Shown piece after piece: positions 8,478 to 15,833 of a stretch of DNA of 64,000 nt. The notes below the pieces were generated by a model, which searched no databases, had not been told where the DNA came from, and saw nothing but the letters and a program-made list of their open reading frames with translations. The stretch is taken from NCBI RefSeq assembly GCF_000317635.1, contig NC_019779.1:3782001-3846000 (forward strand), in the 5' to 3' direction. Position 1 is the stretch's first letter; each line of letters starts with the position of its first letter. The DNA is from Halothece sp. PCC 7418 (GTDB lineage: Bacteria; Cyanobacteriota; Cyanobacteriia; Cyanobacteriales; Rubidibacteraceae). The position numbers and the translations under genes were made by a program.

Positions 8478-9047
8478 TTAAGATCTGTTGCTGCTGTTCA
8501 TTTTTAACCAGCCCAACACCTGATTGACACTCAGCGTTAATTCTAAATCTTGCAAAACTGGAAGAGCGCGATCGCCTTGGTACAGTGCAGGCTGTTGCTG
8601 TTGTTGTAACACTAAAATGCTGATATCATCGGGATCGATGAGCCAACCGAGATCGCTGCCATGCTCTAAACAGTAGAGAATATTTCCTAACACTCGATTC
8701 GTTCGCTGTTCTGGAGATAGAATTTCAATCGTCCAATCGGGAGGCTGGTTAAAATGATCGGGAACATTCCCCTCTGCTGTAAACGGGATGCGCTCCCACC
8801 GAAAAACTGACACATCAGGGACAATCGATCGCTGTCCAAAGCTGCATCTCAACTCTGGGAAAGCATAAGCAATGTTTGCGTCTTCTGCAACCTGATTAAT
8901 GATCGCACAGAGCTTTCCCTGTAAGCGACTGTGTCGTCCCTTCGGCATTGGCTTTTGAATAATTTCCCCATCAATATACTCACTGGCTGGTTTCGTTTCT
9001 GGCTGTTGCAGAAATTCTTGCAAGCTCAACGAGGCTGCTTCTACCAT
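8478..9047 (-). CDS. Uma2 family (DUF820) putative endonuclease
   Basis: 189 residues, convergent with the preceding Uma2 gene. Visible motifs are SEYIDGEIIQKPMP, IVPDVSVFRWER and TIEILSPEQ, and LGWLIDPDD is also family-typical. In the active-site stretch EILSPEQ the second lysine is less obvious. It is less similar to the other two Uma2 proteins here than tandem duplicates would be, so the cluster probably gathered by separate arrivals. A palindromic C-rich/G-rich repeat lies upstream at about 9120-9152. Confidence 0.85.
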   Translation of the reverse strand: MVEAASLSLQEFLQQPETKPASEYIDGEIIQKPMPKGRHSRLQGKLCAIINQVAEDANIAYAFPELRCSFGQRSIVPDVSVFRWERIPFTAEGNVPDHFNQPPDWTIEILSPEQRTNRVLGNILYCLEHGSDLGWLIDPDDISILVLQQQQQPALYQGDRALPVLQDLELTLSVNQVLGWLKMNSSNRS

Positions 9048-9222
9048 TTTGGCTCACTCGAAGGTTCATTTTTGATTTTAGATCAAAGGATAGGAAACGG
9101 CTAAAAACACAAAAGGTGATCCCCCCTAGCCACCCTTTTCTAAGGGGGAAAAGAAAGAAGGAAAGCGCGATCGTTAGACTCTGGGATAATTTGAATAAAG
9201 AAGTGTCAAAGCAGGAACAATT

Positions 9223-9444
9223 ATGAAAACTTTAACCGACTATCAAATCATCTTGCGTCCTGATGATAATGGAACTTATGTTGCTTATGTTCCCGCGATT
9301 AAAGGATGTCATGCTTGGGGAGAAACCCCTGAAGAAGCTCACTCAGAATTAAATCATGTTTTTGCAATGATTCGGGAAGAATATTTAGAAGCTGGAAAAC
9401 CCTTACCCAAGGATGTTGAAATAACTATTTGTAATGCCAGCTAA
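9223..9444 (+). CDS. hicB: HicB family antitoxin
   Basis: 73 residues with the HicB partial RNase H-like fold: ILRPDDNGTYVAYVPAIKGC, then HAWGETPEEAHSEL. It is the short form without an added ribbon-helix-helix domain. The start of the following hicA overlaps its end (ATG at 9434, stop at 9442-9444), which is the usual coupling in hicBA operons. Since the toxin reading frame has a nonsense codon, the antitoxin may now have no function as a neutraliser, or may act on a toxin elsewhere. Confidence 0.85.
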   Translation: MKTLTDYQIILRPDDNGTYVAYVPAIKGCHAWGETPEEAHSELNHVFAMIREEYLEAGKPLPKDVEITICNAS

Positions 9445-9646
9445 AGCAAGAGTCTTGGAAAAAGTAGCGAAGAAATTAGGCTTTCAGAAAGTTCGCCAAA
9501 GAAGAAGCCATGCTCGTTGGAAACATCCAGATGGTCGTTCTACCACGATTCCGATTCATGGAAATGCTGAAATTGGGGGTTAGTTATTCCAAGAAATTCT
9601 TGAGCAATTAGGAATAACAGAAGAAGAATTTAATGAGTTGAAATAA
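9434..9646 (+). pseudogene. hicA: HicA mRNA interferase with premature amber codon
   Basis: The frame from ATG 9434 reads through a typical HicA core: MPAKARVLEKVAKKLGF, then RRSHARWKHPDGR with the catalytic histidine, then TTIPIHGNAEIGG. It stops at TAG (9581-9583, codon 50). The same frame continues as LFQEILEQLGITEEEFNELK to TAA at 9644-9646, exactly the length of a full HicA. A single base change, for example from TGG to TAG, explains it. The dsRBD-like fold would lose its last helix, so the toxin is probably inactive, although a 49-residue product could still be made. 9647-9790 shows no other gene. Confidence 0.8.
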
Positions 9647-9790
9647 ACGTCAATAATACTGAACTGTTTAAGTATTTTTGAACATTATCAAGCATGGCAA
9701 CCGCAATGACAGGTTACAGAATCTCAAGCCATGAGAGTGACTCAGCTTCTCCCAAGCAAGATGAAAAGCACTACAATAATTTAAAACCTT

Positions 9791-10243
9791 ATGAATTGTC
9801 AAACTTATTTATTGCAACTGCTTTCTCGTCGCGATTATAGCCAAGAAGAACTGCGAAAAAAAGCGATCGCGCAAGGATTTGAAGAAACAGAAATTATAGA
9901 AACATTGCAGTATTTACAGGAAATTAACGTTCAATCCGATGCTGATGTTGCTGAAAGTTTAATTTTGGGATATCTGGGAAAGTATGGAAAACGAAAAATC
10001 AAACAAAAATCCCGAGAAAAGGGGATCAGTGATGATTTGTTTGAACAAATGTGGGAACAATTGGCGGATCAGCGAGAGAGAGAAGATTTATCTCACTTGA
10101 AAGACAAGGTGATGCGGAAATATAAACTCACGCAGTTTTGCGATCTTGATCCGAAAACGAAGCGCAAAGTGTTTAACTTTCTCCAATATCGGGGGTTTAA
10201 CCCCTTTCAGTTGCTTCAGCAGTGGCAAACCGAAGAAGAGTGA
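9791..10243 (+). CDS. recX: Regulatory protein RecX
   Basis: 150 residues built of three-helix repeats. Characteristic phrases are LLSRRDYSQEELRKKAIAQGF, then YLGKYGKRKIKQKSREKGIS, and KVFNFLQYRGFNPFQLL at the end. RecX binds RecA filaments and limits recombinase activity. It is not next to recA here; it lies 62 bp before rseP in the same direction. The start ATG has no strong ribosome binding site. The length is normal. Confidence 0.85.
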   Translation: MNCQTYLLQLLSRRDYSQEELRKKAIAQGFEETEIIETLQYLQEINVQSDADVAESLILGYLGKYGKRKIKQKSREKGISDDLFEQMWEQLADQREREDLSHLKDKVMRKYKLTQFCDLDPKTKRKVFNFLQYRGFNPFQLLQQWQTEEE

Positions 10244-10304
10244 ACTCGCACTAATATTAAAATAGATGGATAAGTGTTTAGTTTAGTATAGTTGGTTAAA
10301 AATT

Positions 10305-11396
10305 ATGTCAGTTTTGGCAGCGATCGCGGTTTTGGCGGTTTTAATTATCGTCCACGAATTGGGACATTTCACGGCAGCCCGAGTCCAAGGAATCCATGTT
10401 AACCGATTTTCCATTGGGTTTGGTCCCATTTTATGGAAATATCAAGGACCAGAGGTGGAATATGGGATTCGTGCGTTTCCGTTAGGTGGATTTGTAGGCT
10501 TTCCTGATGATGATCCCGACAGCGAAATTCCCCAAGATGATCCGAATTTACTGAAAAATCGTCCCCTCGGCGATCGCGCCATTGTGATTAGTGCTGGGGT
10601 GATTGCAAACTTTATTTTTGCCTATTTCCTTCTTGTCACCCAATCAGCAGTAGTAGGGATTCCCGAACCGCAATTTGAACCAGGCATTAAAGTTCCCGAA
10701 ATTGTCAATCAAGAAGACTCTCCCGCCAGAGAAGCTGGCTTAAAAGCAGGTGATGTCATTCTCGCAGTCGATTCACAATCTCTCGGCGAAGGTCAACCTG
10801 CAATCCAAACCTTACAAACCGAAATCCAAAATTCGGTCAATGAACCTTTAAGTTTAACCGTTAAACGGGAAGCAGAAACTCTAAACCTCTCTGTCACCCC
10901 TCAAGCAGGAGATGATGGGAAAGGAAAAATTGGGGTTTTACTCTCTCCCAACGGAGAAGTTATTCGCAAACGTCCTGATGGTTTCATTGAACCGTTTACC
11001 CGAGGCGCACAAGAATATCAACGGATTTTTACCCTCACCTTCCAAGGCTTAGGACAATTAGTCAGTAACTTCCAAGAATCAGCCGAACAAGTCGCAGGCC
11101 CCGTCGCGATTGTTGCTGTTGGTGCAGATATTGCCAGTTCTGATGCCAGCAGCCTATATCAATTTGCAGCGTTAATCAGTATTAACTTAGGGATTATTAA
11201 TATTCTGCCCTTACCCGTCTTAGATGGCGGTCAACTGGTCTTCTTGCTTTTAGAAGGCGTTCGTGGCAAACCCTTACCCAGTAAAGTGCAAGATGGGATT
11301 ATGCAAACGGGAGTTGTGGTTTTACTCGGTTTAGCGATTTTCCTCGTTATTCGTGATACCGCAAACTTAGCTGTGGTTCAGGAATTTTTCCAATAA
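10305..11396 (+). CDS. rseP: RseP-type site-2 metalloprotease (M50)
   Basis: 363 residues. HELGHF near the N-terminus provides the zinc-binding HExxH. A PDZ domain occupies roughly residues 120-215 and includes SPAREAGLKAGDVILAV. The second metal-binding motif is NILPLPVLDGGQL. Four hydrophobic segments place the active site inside the membrane. Family members release anti-sigma factors or other signals by intramembrane cleavage. The stop codon overlaps the nth start by one base (TAATG), implying coupling. The length is typical of cyanobacterial slr1821-like proteins. Confidence 0.9.
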   Translation: MSVLAAIAVLAVLIIVHELGHFTAARVQGIHVNRFSIGFGPILWKYQGPEVEYGIRAFPLGGFVGFPDDDPDSEIPQDDPNLLKNRPLGDRAIVISAGVIANFIFAYFLLVTQSAVVGIPEPQFEPGIKVPEIVNQEDSPAREAGLKAGDVILAVDSQSLGEGQPAIQTLQTEIQNSVNEPLSLTVKREAETLNLSVTPQAGDDGKGKIGVLLSPNGEVIRKRPDGFIEPFTRGAQEYQRIFTLTFQGLGQLVSNFQESAEQVAGPVAIVAVGADIASSDASSLYQFAALISINLGIINILPLPVLDGGQLVFLLLEGVRGKPLPSKVQDGIMQTGVVVLLGLAIFLVIRDTANLAVVQEFFQ

Positions 11397-12043
11397 TGAG
11401 CGAATCGCAGCAAGAACGGGCGTTAGCACTTCTCGCCCGTCTCAAACAGTTGTATCCTGATGCGACTTGTACCCTTGATTATGAAACCCCGGTGCAGTTG
11501 CTGGTGGCGACGATTCTTTCTGCACAGTGTACTGATGAACGGGTGAATAAAGTGACCCCTGAGTTATTTGCCCGTTTTCCTAATGCAAGCGCGATCGCGC
11601 AAGCCCCCCGCAGTGAAATTGAATCTCTGATCCGTTCTACAGGTTTCTATCGCAATAAGGCGAAAAATATCCAAGCAGCCTGTGAAATGATTGTCTCTGA
11701 GTTTGACGGGAAAGTCCCAGATACCATGCAGGAGATTCTGAAACTGCCAGGGGTCGCCAGAAAAACGGGAAATGTCGTCTTAGCCCATGTTTATGGTATC
11801 AATGCCGGGGTTACCGTTGATACTCATGTTAAACGGCTTTCTTCACGGTTAGGATTAACGGAACACAGCGATCCCAAACGCATCGAGAAAGACTTAATGG
11901 CACTATTACCCCAACCCGACTGGGAAAATTGGTCAATTCGCTTAATTTATCATGGTCGCGCGGTTTGTAAGGCAAGACAACCGTTATGTGAAAGTTGTTC
12001 TCTGGCTGACCTTTGTCCCTTTCCCAGTGCCAATAGTCCTTAA
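11396..12043 (+). CDS. nth: Endonuclease III
   Basis: 215 residues. A helix-hairpin-helix LPGVARKTGNVVLAHVYG precedes the catalytic aspartate (VDTHVKRLSSRLGL). The catalytic lysine is in SAQCTDERVNK, and a C-terminal iron-sulfur cluster pattern has four cysteines (C-x6-C-x2-C-x5-C, KARQPLCESCSLADLC). It removes oxidised pyrimidines from DNA as a glycosylase/AP lyase. It overlaps rseP and is followed 45 bp later by rpsN. Confidence 0.93.
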   Translation: MSESQQERALALLARLKQLYPDATCTLDYETPVQLLVATILSAQCTDERVNKVTPELFARFPNASAIAQAPRSEIESLIRSTGFYRNKAKNIQAACEMIVSEFDGKVPDTMQEILKLPGVARKTGNVVLAHVYGINAGVTVDTHVKRLSSRLGLTEHSDPKRIEKDLMALLPQPDWENWSIRLIYHGRAVCKARQPLCESCSLADLCPFPSANSP

Positions 12044-12088
12044 ATTCGATAAGATAGTGAAGCAGTATTTTTAAAGCATAAATTTCTG

Positions 12089-12391
12089 ATGGCAAAAAAA
12101 GGAATGATTGAGCGCGAGAAAAAGCGCCAAAAACTAGTTGATAAATACGCTGACAAACGAGCAGAATTAAAAGAACAAATTAGAACCTCCACCTCTCCCA
12201 GAGAACGCTTCCAACTGCAACGAGAACTGCAGCGTCTTCCCCGCAACAGTTCCCGCACTCGTCTCCACAATCGTTGTAATGTAACAGGTCGTCCTCGCGG
12301 TTATTATCGTGATTTTGGACTCTCTCGTAACGTTTTCCGGGAATGGGCGCATAAAGGGTATTTACCAGGCGTTGTTAAATCAAGCTGGTAG
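12089..12391 (+). CDS. rpsN: 30S ribosomal protein S14
   Basis: 100 residues, the long zinc-free S14 form. It starts [16 protein letters not shown] and ends with [19 protein letters not shown] and [17 protein letters not shown], all diagnostic. It lies outside the main ribosomal protein operon, as usual in cyanobacteria. A hairpin with a short T-run follows at 12415-12440. Confidence 0.97.
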   Translation: MAKKGMIEREKKRQKLVDKYADKRAELKEQIRTSTSPRERFQLQRELQRLPRNSSRTRLHNRCNVTGRPRGYYRDFGLSRNVFREWAHKGYLPGVVKSSW

Positions 12392-12414
12392 TCGTTAAAA
12401 CAACCACTCCAGAG

Positions 12415-12440
12415 AAGACAGATAAGTTATCGTGTCTTTT
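12415..12440 (+). terminator. Probable rpsN terminator
   Basis: AAGACAGATAA pairs with TTATC-G-TGTCTT and is followed by TTTT. The stem has one bulge. It lies 24 bp after the rpsN stop codon. Confidence 0.55.
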
Positions 12441-12470
12441 GGATTTGATAATAACTGCCTCAGCCTATTT

Positions 12471-12545
12471 TAGGTTGGGTTAGCCACTGTGTAACCCAAC
12501 GAAATTTTGTTAGTGTTGGGTTTCATTATTTTCAACCCAACCTAC
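12471..12545. repeat. GTTGGGTT/AACCCAAC double-hairpin repeat
   Basis: Two hairpins in a row, GTTGGGTTA-N9-TAACCCAAC (12474-12500) and GTTGGGTT-N11-AACCCAAC (12515-12541). The whole is framed by TAGGTTGGGTT and AACCCAACCTA. This design matches dispersed palindromic repeats seen in many cyanobacterial genomes. Both sides are intergenic. Confidence 0.6.
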
Positions 12546-12582
12546 TTAACTTTTTTAGTTCAGGAGTAAAAGATTTTGGCAC

Positions 12583-12828
12583 TTATCTTGCGATTTGAAT
12601 GGTTTCCTGTCGGTGACTCGTTATTTGAATTTCGATTTCGTTGACAGAAACATCTTCAATCATACGATTCAACTGCAATAATTCAGGAACTAATGTTCTT
12701 AGCTTTTGTGTCAATCCTTCTAAAGTTTCAGCTTCTGTTGCTAAACCAGGAACAGTTTCACTCTCTGCTGTCCAAACTTGAGCAGATTCATCCCAAAACG
12801 CGCTAACGTCACACTTTGTTTTATTCAT
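12583..12828 (-). CDS. DUF1902 domain, HicB-like antitoxin candidate
   Basis: 81 residues. The sequence begins with CDVSAFWDESAQVWTAESETVPGLA, the beta-strand pattern of DUF1902, a relative of HicB antitoxins. An amphipathic helix and a final strand (VNEIEIQI) follow. No toxin-like ORF lies next to it: the next gene downstream is the convergent rpsN, and upstream is rsmI, 41 bp away in the same direction. It is therefore an orphan, and a toxin-antitoxin role is only inferred from family likeness. Confidence 0.65.
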   Translation of the reverse strand: MNKTKCDVSAFWDESAQVWTAESETVPGLATEAETLEGLTQKLRTLVPELLQLNRMIEDVSVNEIEIQITSHRQETIQIAR

Positions 12829-12869
12829 GTTTTATGGCAAAAGACTACTTTTCAGGATATCAAAAATCA

Positions 12870-13706
12870 TTAGTCCGATAGGTCAAGGGAAAGCTGATAG
12901 ATTTCTTGACGGGATAAAGATGTCATTGTAGCTAACTGACGACTGGCTTGCGATCGCGTGACTCCTTGGGCTAAAAGTTGTTTCAGTTCTGTTTTAATTT
13001 CTTCGACAGACAGATCCATTTCTTCTGTTTCTGCTTTCCCTGCAATCACAAGTGTGTATTCTCCTTTTGGTGTTTGCTGATTGTAGAATAAAATTGCTTC
13101 TTCTAAAGTTGCATAATGAAAGTCTTCATAATATTTCGTTAACTCTCGTCCTAACATCACCGCGCGATCGCGCCCTAAAGACTCTCCTAAATCTTGCAAC
13201 GTTTGTTTTAATTTATGAGGCGATTCGTATAAAATAATCGTTCGTGTTTCCTGCTGCAGGAGTTGTAAACGCTCTTTTCTCGACTTTCCTTTAACGGGTA
13301 AAAACCCCTCAAAAACAAAGCGATTCGTAGGTAGCCCAGAGACAGCAAGGGCAGTAATCGCAGCCGTCACCCCTGGAATAGGAACAACAGAAATCTTTGC
13401 TTCCACACAGGCTCTCACTAAATCATATCCTGGATCGGAAATACAAGGCATTCCCGCATCTGTCACCAGCGCGATCGTTTTTCCTTGTTGCAATCGTTCA
13501 ATAATTTCTGGTTCTCGTTGCTTGCGATTATGGTCGTGATAGCTAATCTGTGGCGTTACAATGTCATAATACTGTAACAATTTCCCCGTGTGGCGAGTAT
13601 CTTCAGCAGCAATTAAATCAACCGTTTTCAGCGTATTAATCGCCCTGAAGGTCATATCTTCTAAGTTACCAATGGGAGTTCCTACTAAATAAAGGATTCC
13701 TGACAT
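12870..13706 (-). CDS. rsmI: 16S rRNA (cytidine(1402)-2'-O)-methyltransferase
   Basis: 278 residues from the ATG at 13706 (MSGILYLVGTPIGNLEDM). The open frame continues 38 codons upstream, but that part lies inside a repeat element and is not conserved protein. The SAM-dependent tetrapyrrole-methylase fold shows LYLVGTPIGN, AAEDTRHTGKLL, VTDAGMPCISDPGY and VPGVTAAITALAVSGLP. The enzyme methylates the ribose of C1402 in the small subunit RNA. A DUF1902 gene follows on the same strand. Insertion of the MITE-like repeat 22 bp upstream of the start may have replaced the native promoter. Confidence 0.93.
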   Translation of the reverse strand: MSGILYLVGTPIGNLEDMTFRAINTLKTVDLIAAEDTRHTGKLLQYYDIVTPQISYHDHNRKQREPEIIERLQQGKTIALVTDAGMPCISDPGYDLVRACVEAKISVVPIPGVTAAITALAVSGLPTNRFVFEGFLPVKGKSRKERLQLLQQETRTIILYESPHKLKQTLQDLGESLGRDRAVMLGRELTKYYEDFHYATLEEAILFYNQQTPKGEYTLVIAGKAETEEMDLSVEEIKTELKQLLAQGVTRSQASRQLATMTSLSRQEIYQLSLDLSD

Positions 13707-13727
13707 ATTTTTCTTAATAATCAATCG

Positions 13728-13876
13728 ATAGCAGTTTTCACACTTCTTGAGGTACATTCTAAATTTTGGTTCTTTGTTCTTTGTTCTTTGTTGGTTGTGA
13801 ATCAATGAACCACGAACCATGAACCATGAACGTCCACCGACTTGCTTTGTACCTCAACCAACTAGTAAACGCTATA
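13728..13876. repeat. MITE-like element, copy A
   Basis: About 149 bp with ends ATAGCAGTTTTC and AACGCTATA. Inside lie TTGAGGTAC and GTACCTCAA arms, a TTCTTTG heptamer run and an inverted GAACCATGAAC segment. Related copies are at 23486, 27917, 53976 and 63275. It lies just upstream of rsmI. Confidence 0.75.
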
Positions 13877-13900
13877 ACAATAATTGAAAAGTGCTATCAG

Positions 13901-13933
13901 AAAAAAATAACCCCCTCAGGAAGATGAAGGGGA
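13901..13933 (-). terminator. Rho-independent terminator of the 242-aa gene
   Basis: On the minus strand CCCCTTCA-N6-TGAGGGGG is followed by TTATTTTTTT. It is 28 bp beyond the stop codon of the gene at 13961-14689. Confidence 0.75.
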
Positions 13934-13960
13934 TCTGCATGGAGAACAAGAAGAAGAAAA

Positions 13961-14689
13961 TCACTGATCTAACGGATAAAAAAGTTTAGTTTCATCAGAG
14001 TATTGCCAGCGAATGTTTTCGGGATCGCGCTTTTGTGACCACTCCGCAAAATCAGGGTCAGATTTTCGACGACCAAGGGTGCTGGAATGAACGCCAAGGC
14101 GTTTGGCAAGTTCGGCTTGAATCAGAGATAAATCATCTTCTGCTGTTACCGATTGCATTGTTGCCGTAGCAACCGCACTATTTTCCGTTTCATTTTCAGC
14201 TTCAGAAGGAACAGTGGAAACTTCAGTTCCATTAGAAGTGGAAGCCATAGCAATTGATTGATTCGGTTCTTCTTGCGCTTCTAAGGCTTCTAGAGAATCT
14301 GGTTCTTCAAAAAAGTTCTCCACCGCACTCGCAGTTAAGAAATAGTAAACACTGCCTTGATTTTCTAACTCGCGCCGTTTCGCACTAAATTCAGTTGCCT
14401 TATAATCTAGAAATTTACTGGCTTTTTTGCCTTCAATATTGGCTTTCATGGCAAGATCAACTGGGGTAACACATCCATTGTTTTCTCGAATCAGTTGATT
14501 AAATGCAGGATTGACTTTACCAACAAATCGTTGCCATTGCCATTGTTGAACCACTTGCCAGACAATAATGATTAAGAGCAACCCCAGCAAAACCGGCCAA
14601 GCGGTTGCAACCACCACTGCAACAAGCGCGATCGGGATAATAAGAACTAAAAAGCCAGTTGCACCACTGTCAATTACTTTTCCAGTCAT
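13961..14689 (-). CDS. Conserved cyanobacterial membrane protein, unknown function
   Basis: 242 residues. Residues 12-47 form one or two hydrophobic helices close together (FLVLIIPIALVAVVVATAWP, then LLGLLLIIIVWQVV). A soluble helical domain follows (NPAFNQLIRENNGCVTPVDLAMKANIEG), resembling a winged-helix segment. A low-complexity linker rich in E, S, T and A spans about residues 125-185. The C-terminal segment IQAELAKRLGVHSSTLGRRK has a helix-turn-helix look and ends with a W/Y-rich stretch. This architecture suggests a membrane-tethered DNA- or protein-binding factor, but no function can be assigned. It is transcribed alone with its own terminator. Confidence 0.7.
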   Translation of the reverse strand: MTGKVIDSGATGFLVLIIPIALVAVVVATAWPVLLGLLLIIIVWQVVQQWQWQRFVGKVNPAFNQLIRENNGCVTPVDLAMKANIEGKKASKFLDYKATEFSAKRRELENQGSVYYFLTASAVENFFEEPDSLEALEAQEEPNQSIAMASTSNGTEVSTVPSEAENETENSAVATATMQSVTAEDDLSLIQAELAKRLGVHSSTLGRRKSDPDFAEWSQKRDPENIRWQYSDETKLFYPLDQ

Positions 14690-14876
14690 GGGTTTTGTTT
14701 TGAGTTGTCGGCAATTGCAGAAACTATTTTTCGGTCTGTAGAAGCAACAATTTTCTACAACCAGAGTTGTTTCTATTGACTCTTGCTCTCTATTATCTCC
14801 GATTTCACGAATTTTGTTGCATAAATTTAAATCAGTTGCACAAACGTATAATATTACAAATAACCAGTATTATTTT

Positions 14877-15641
14877 ATGAAGTCTCTCGCGAATTTGACC
14901 CGTCAAGATTGTAAAACGGTTCGTTTAATTGCCACTGATTTTGATGGTACAGTGACAGAAAATGGGCAGTTAACTGCCTCTGCAATACAAGCACTCGCAA
15001 GATTACAGCAATTTGGCATCGCAGTTGTCATTGTTACGGGTCGGTCTGCGGGTTGGGTGAATGGATTGCGCCATTATTTACCTGTTGCAGGCGCGATCGC
15101 GGAAAATGGAGGATTATACAATTCTCAACCCGATACGCCCCCTGATATCCTTGTCTCTATCCCGTCTCTCACGCAACATCGCCAAAATCTTGCCCAAGTC
15201 TTCCAAAAATTGCAGGTTACTTTCCCTCATCTGCAAGAAGCAACCGATAATCCCTTTCGCTTTACGGATTGGACATTTGATGTTGCAGGATTATCAGAGT
15301 CTGATTTAACGCAACTCCAACAGCAATCTCAGCAAGAAGGATATAGCTTCACTTATAGCAGCGTCCAATGTCATATCAAACCGCAAGCGCAAGATAAAGC
15401 AACAGGCTTAAAAACAGTTCTCAGCAAATATTTCTCTGATTTAAAGCCAGAAGAAATTTTAACCATTGGTGATAGTCCTAATGATGAGTCTTTATTTAAT
15501 CCTGATTTATTCCCGCTTTCAGTCGGCGTGGCGAATATTCAACATTACACTCAGCAACTCACACACACCCCTCAGTACATCACAGCAGCAGCAGAAGGAA
15601 AAGGCTTTTGTGAATTAGCAAATTATTTAATGAGTTATTAG
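14877..15641 (+). CDS. HAD-IIB family phosphatase (Cof-like)
   Basis: 254 residues from ATG 14877; an upstream in-frame TTG at 14814 is less likely. Motif I is ATDFDGTVTENG, motif II IVTGRSAGW, the motif III lysine is in CHIKPQAQDKATGL and motif IV is GDSPNDESLF. The cap between motifs II and III is of the C2B type. Such enzymes remove phosphate from sugar phosphates or related small molecules. Sucrose-phosphate or glucosylglycerol-phosphate phosphatases belong to the same superfamily, but nothing here decides the substrate. The stop codon borders a heptamer repeat array. Confidence 0.8.
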   Translation: MKSLANLTRQDCKTVRLIATDFDGTVTENGQLTASAIQALARLQQFGIAVVIVTGRSAGWVNGLRHYLPVAGAIAENGGLYNSQPDTPPDILVSIPSLTQHRQNLAQVFQKLQVTFPHLQEATDNPFRFTDWTFDVAGLSESDLTQLQQQSQQEGYSFTYSSVQCHIKPQAQDKATGLKTVLSKYFSDLKPEEILTIGDSPNDESLFNPDLFPLSVGVANIQHYTQQLTHTPQYITAAAEGKGFCELANYLMSY

Positions 15642-15833
15642 TCATTAGTCATTGGTCATTGGTCATTAGTCATTGGTCATTAGTCATTGGTCATTAGTCA
15701 TTAGTCATTAGTCATTGGTCATTAGTCATTAGTCATTAGTCATTGGTCATTAGTCATTAGTCATTGGTCATTAGTCATTGGTCACTGGTCATTAGTCACT
15801 GGTCACTGGTTACTGGTCACTGGTCACTGATTA
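15640..15833. repeat. Heptamer tandem array (GTCATTA/GTCATTG/GTCACTG)
   Basis: About 27 units of 7 bp, mostly GTCATTA and GTCATTG, with GTCACTG units dominating at the right end. It fills the space between two convergent genes. The last units supply the stop codon of the histidine kinase on the minus strand. It belongs to the short tandemly repeated repetitive class known from cyanobacteria. Confidence 0.9.

Noticed and set aside
12040-12352. Minus-strand ORFs opposite rpsN
   Set aside because: They are antisense to the ribosomal protein gene and rich in R and S from reversed lysine/arginine codons.
13707-13820. 38-codon upstream extension of rsmI
   Set aside because: It lies over MITE copy A and its junction; the family starts at MSGILYLVGTPIGN.
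15640-15833. CRISPR array
   Set aside because: The units are only 7 bp and directly adjacent without unique spacers.
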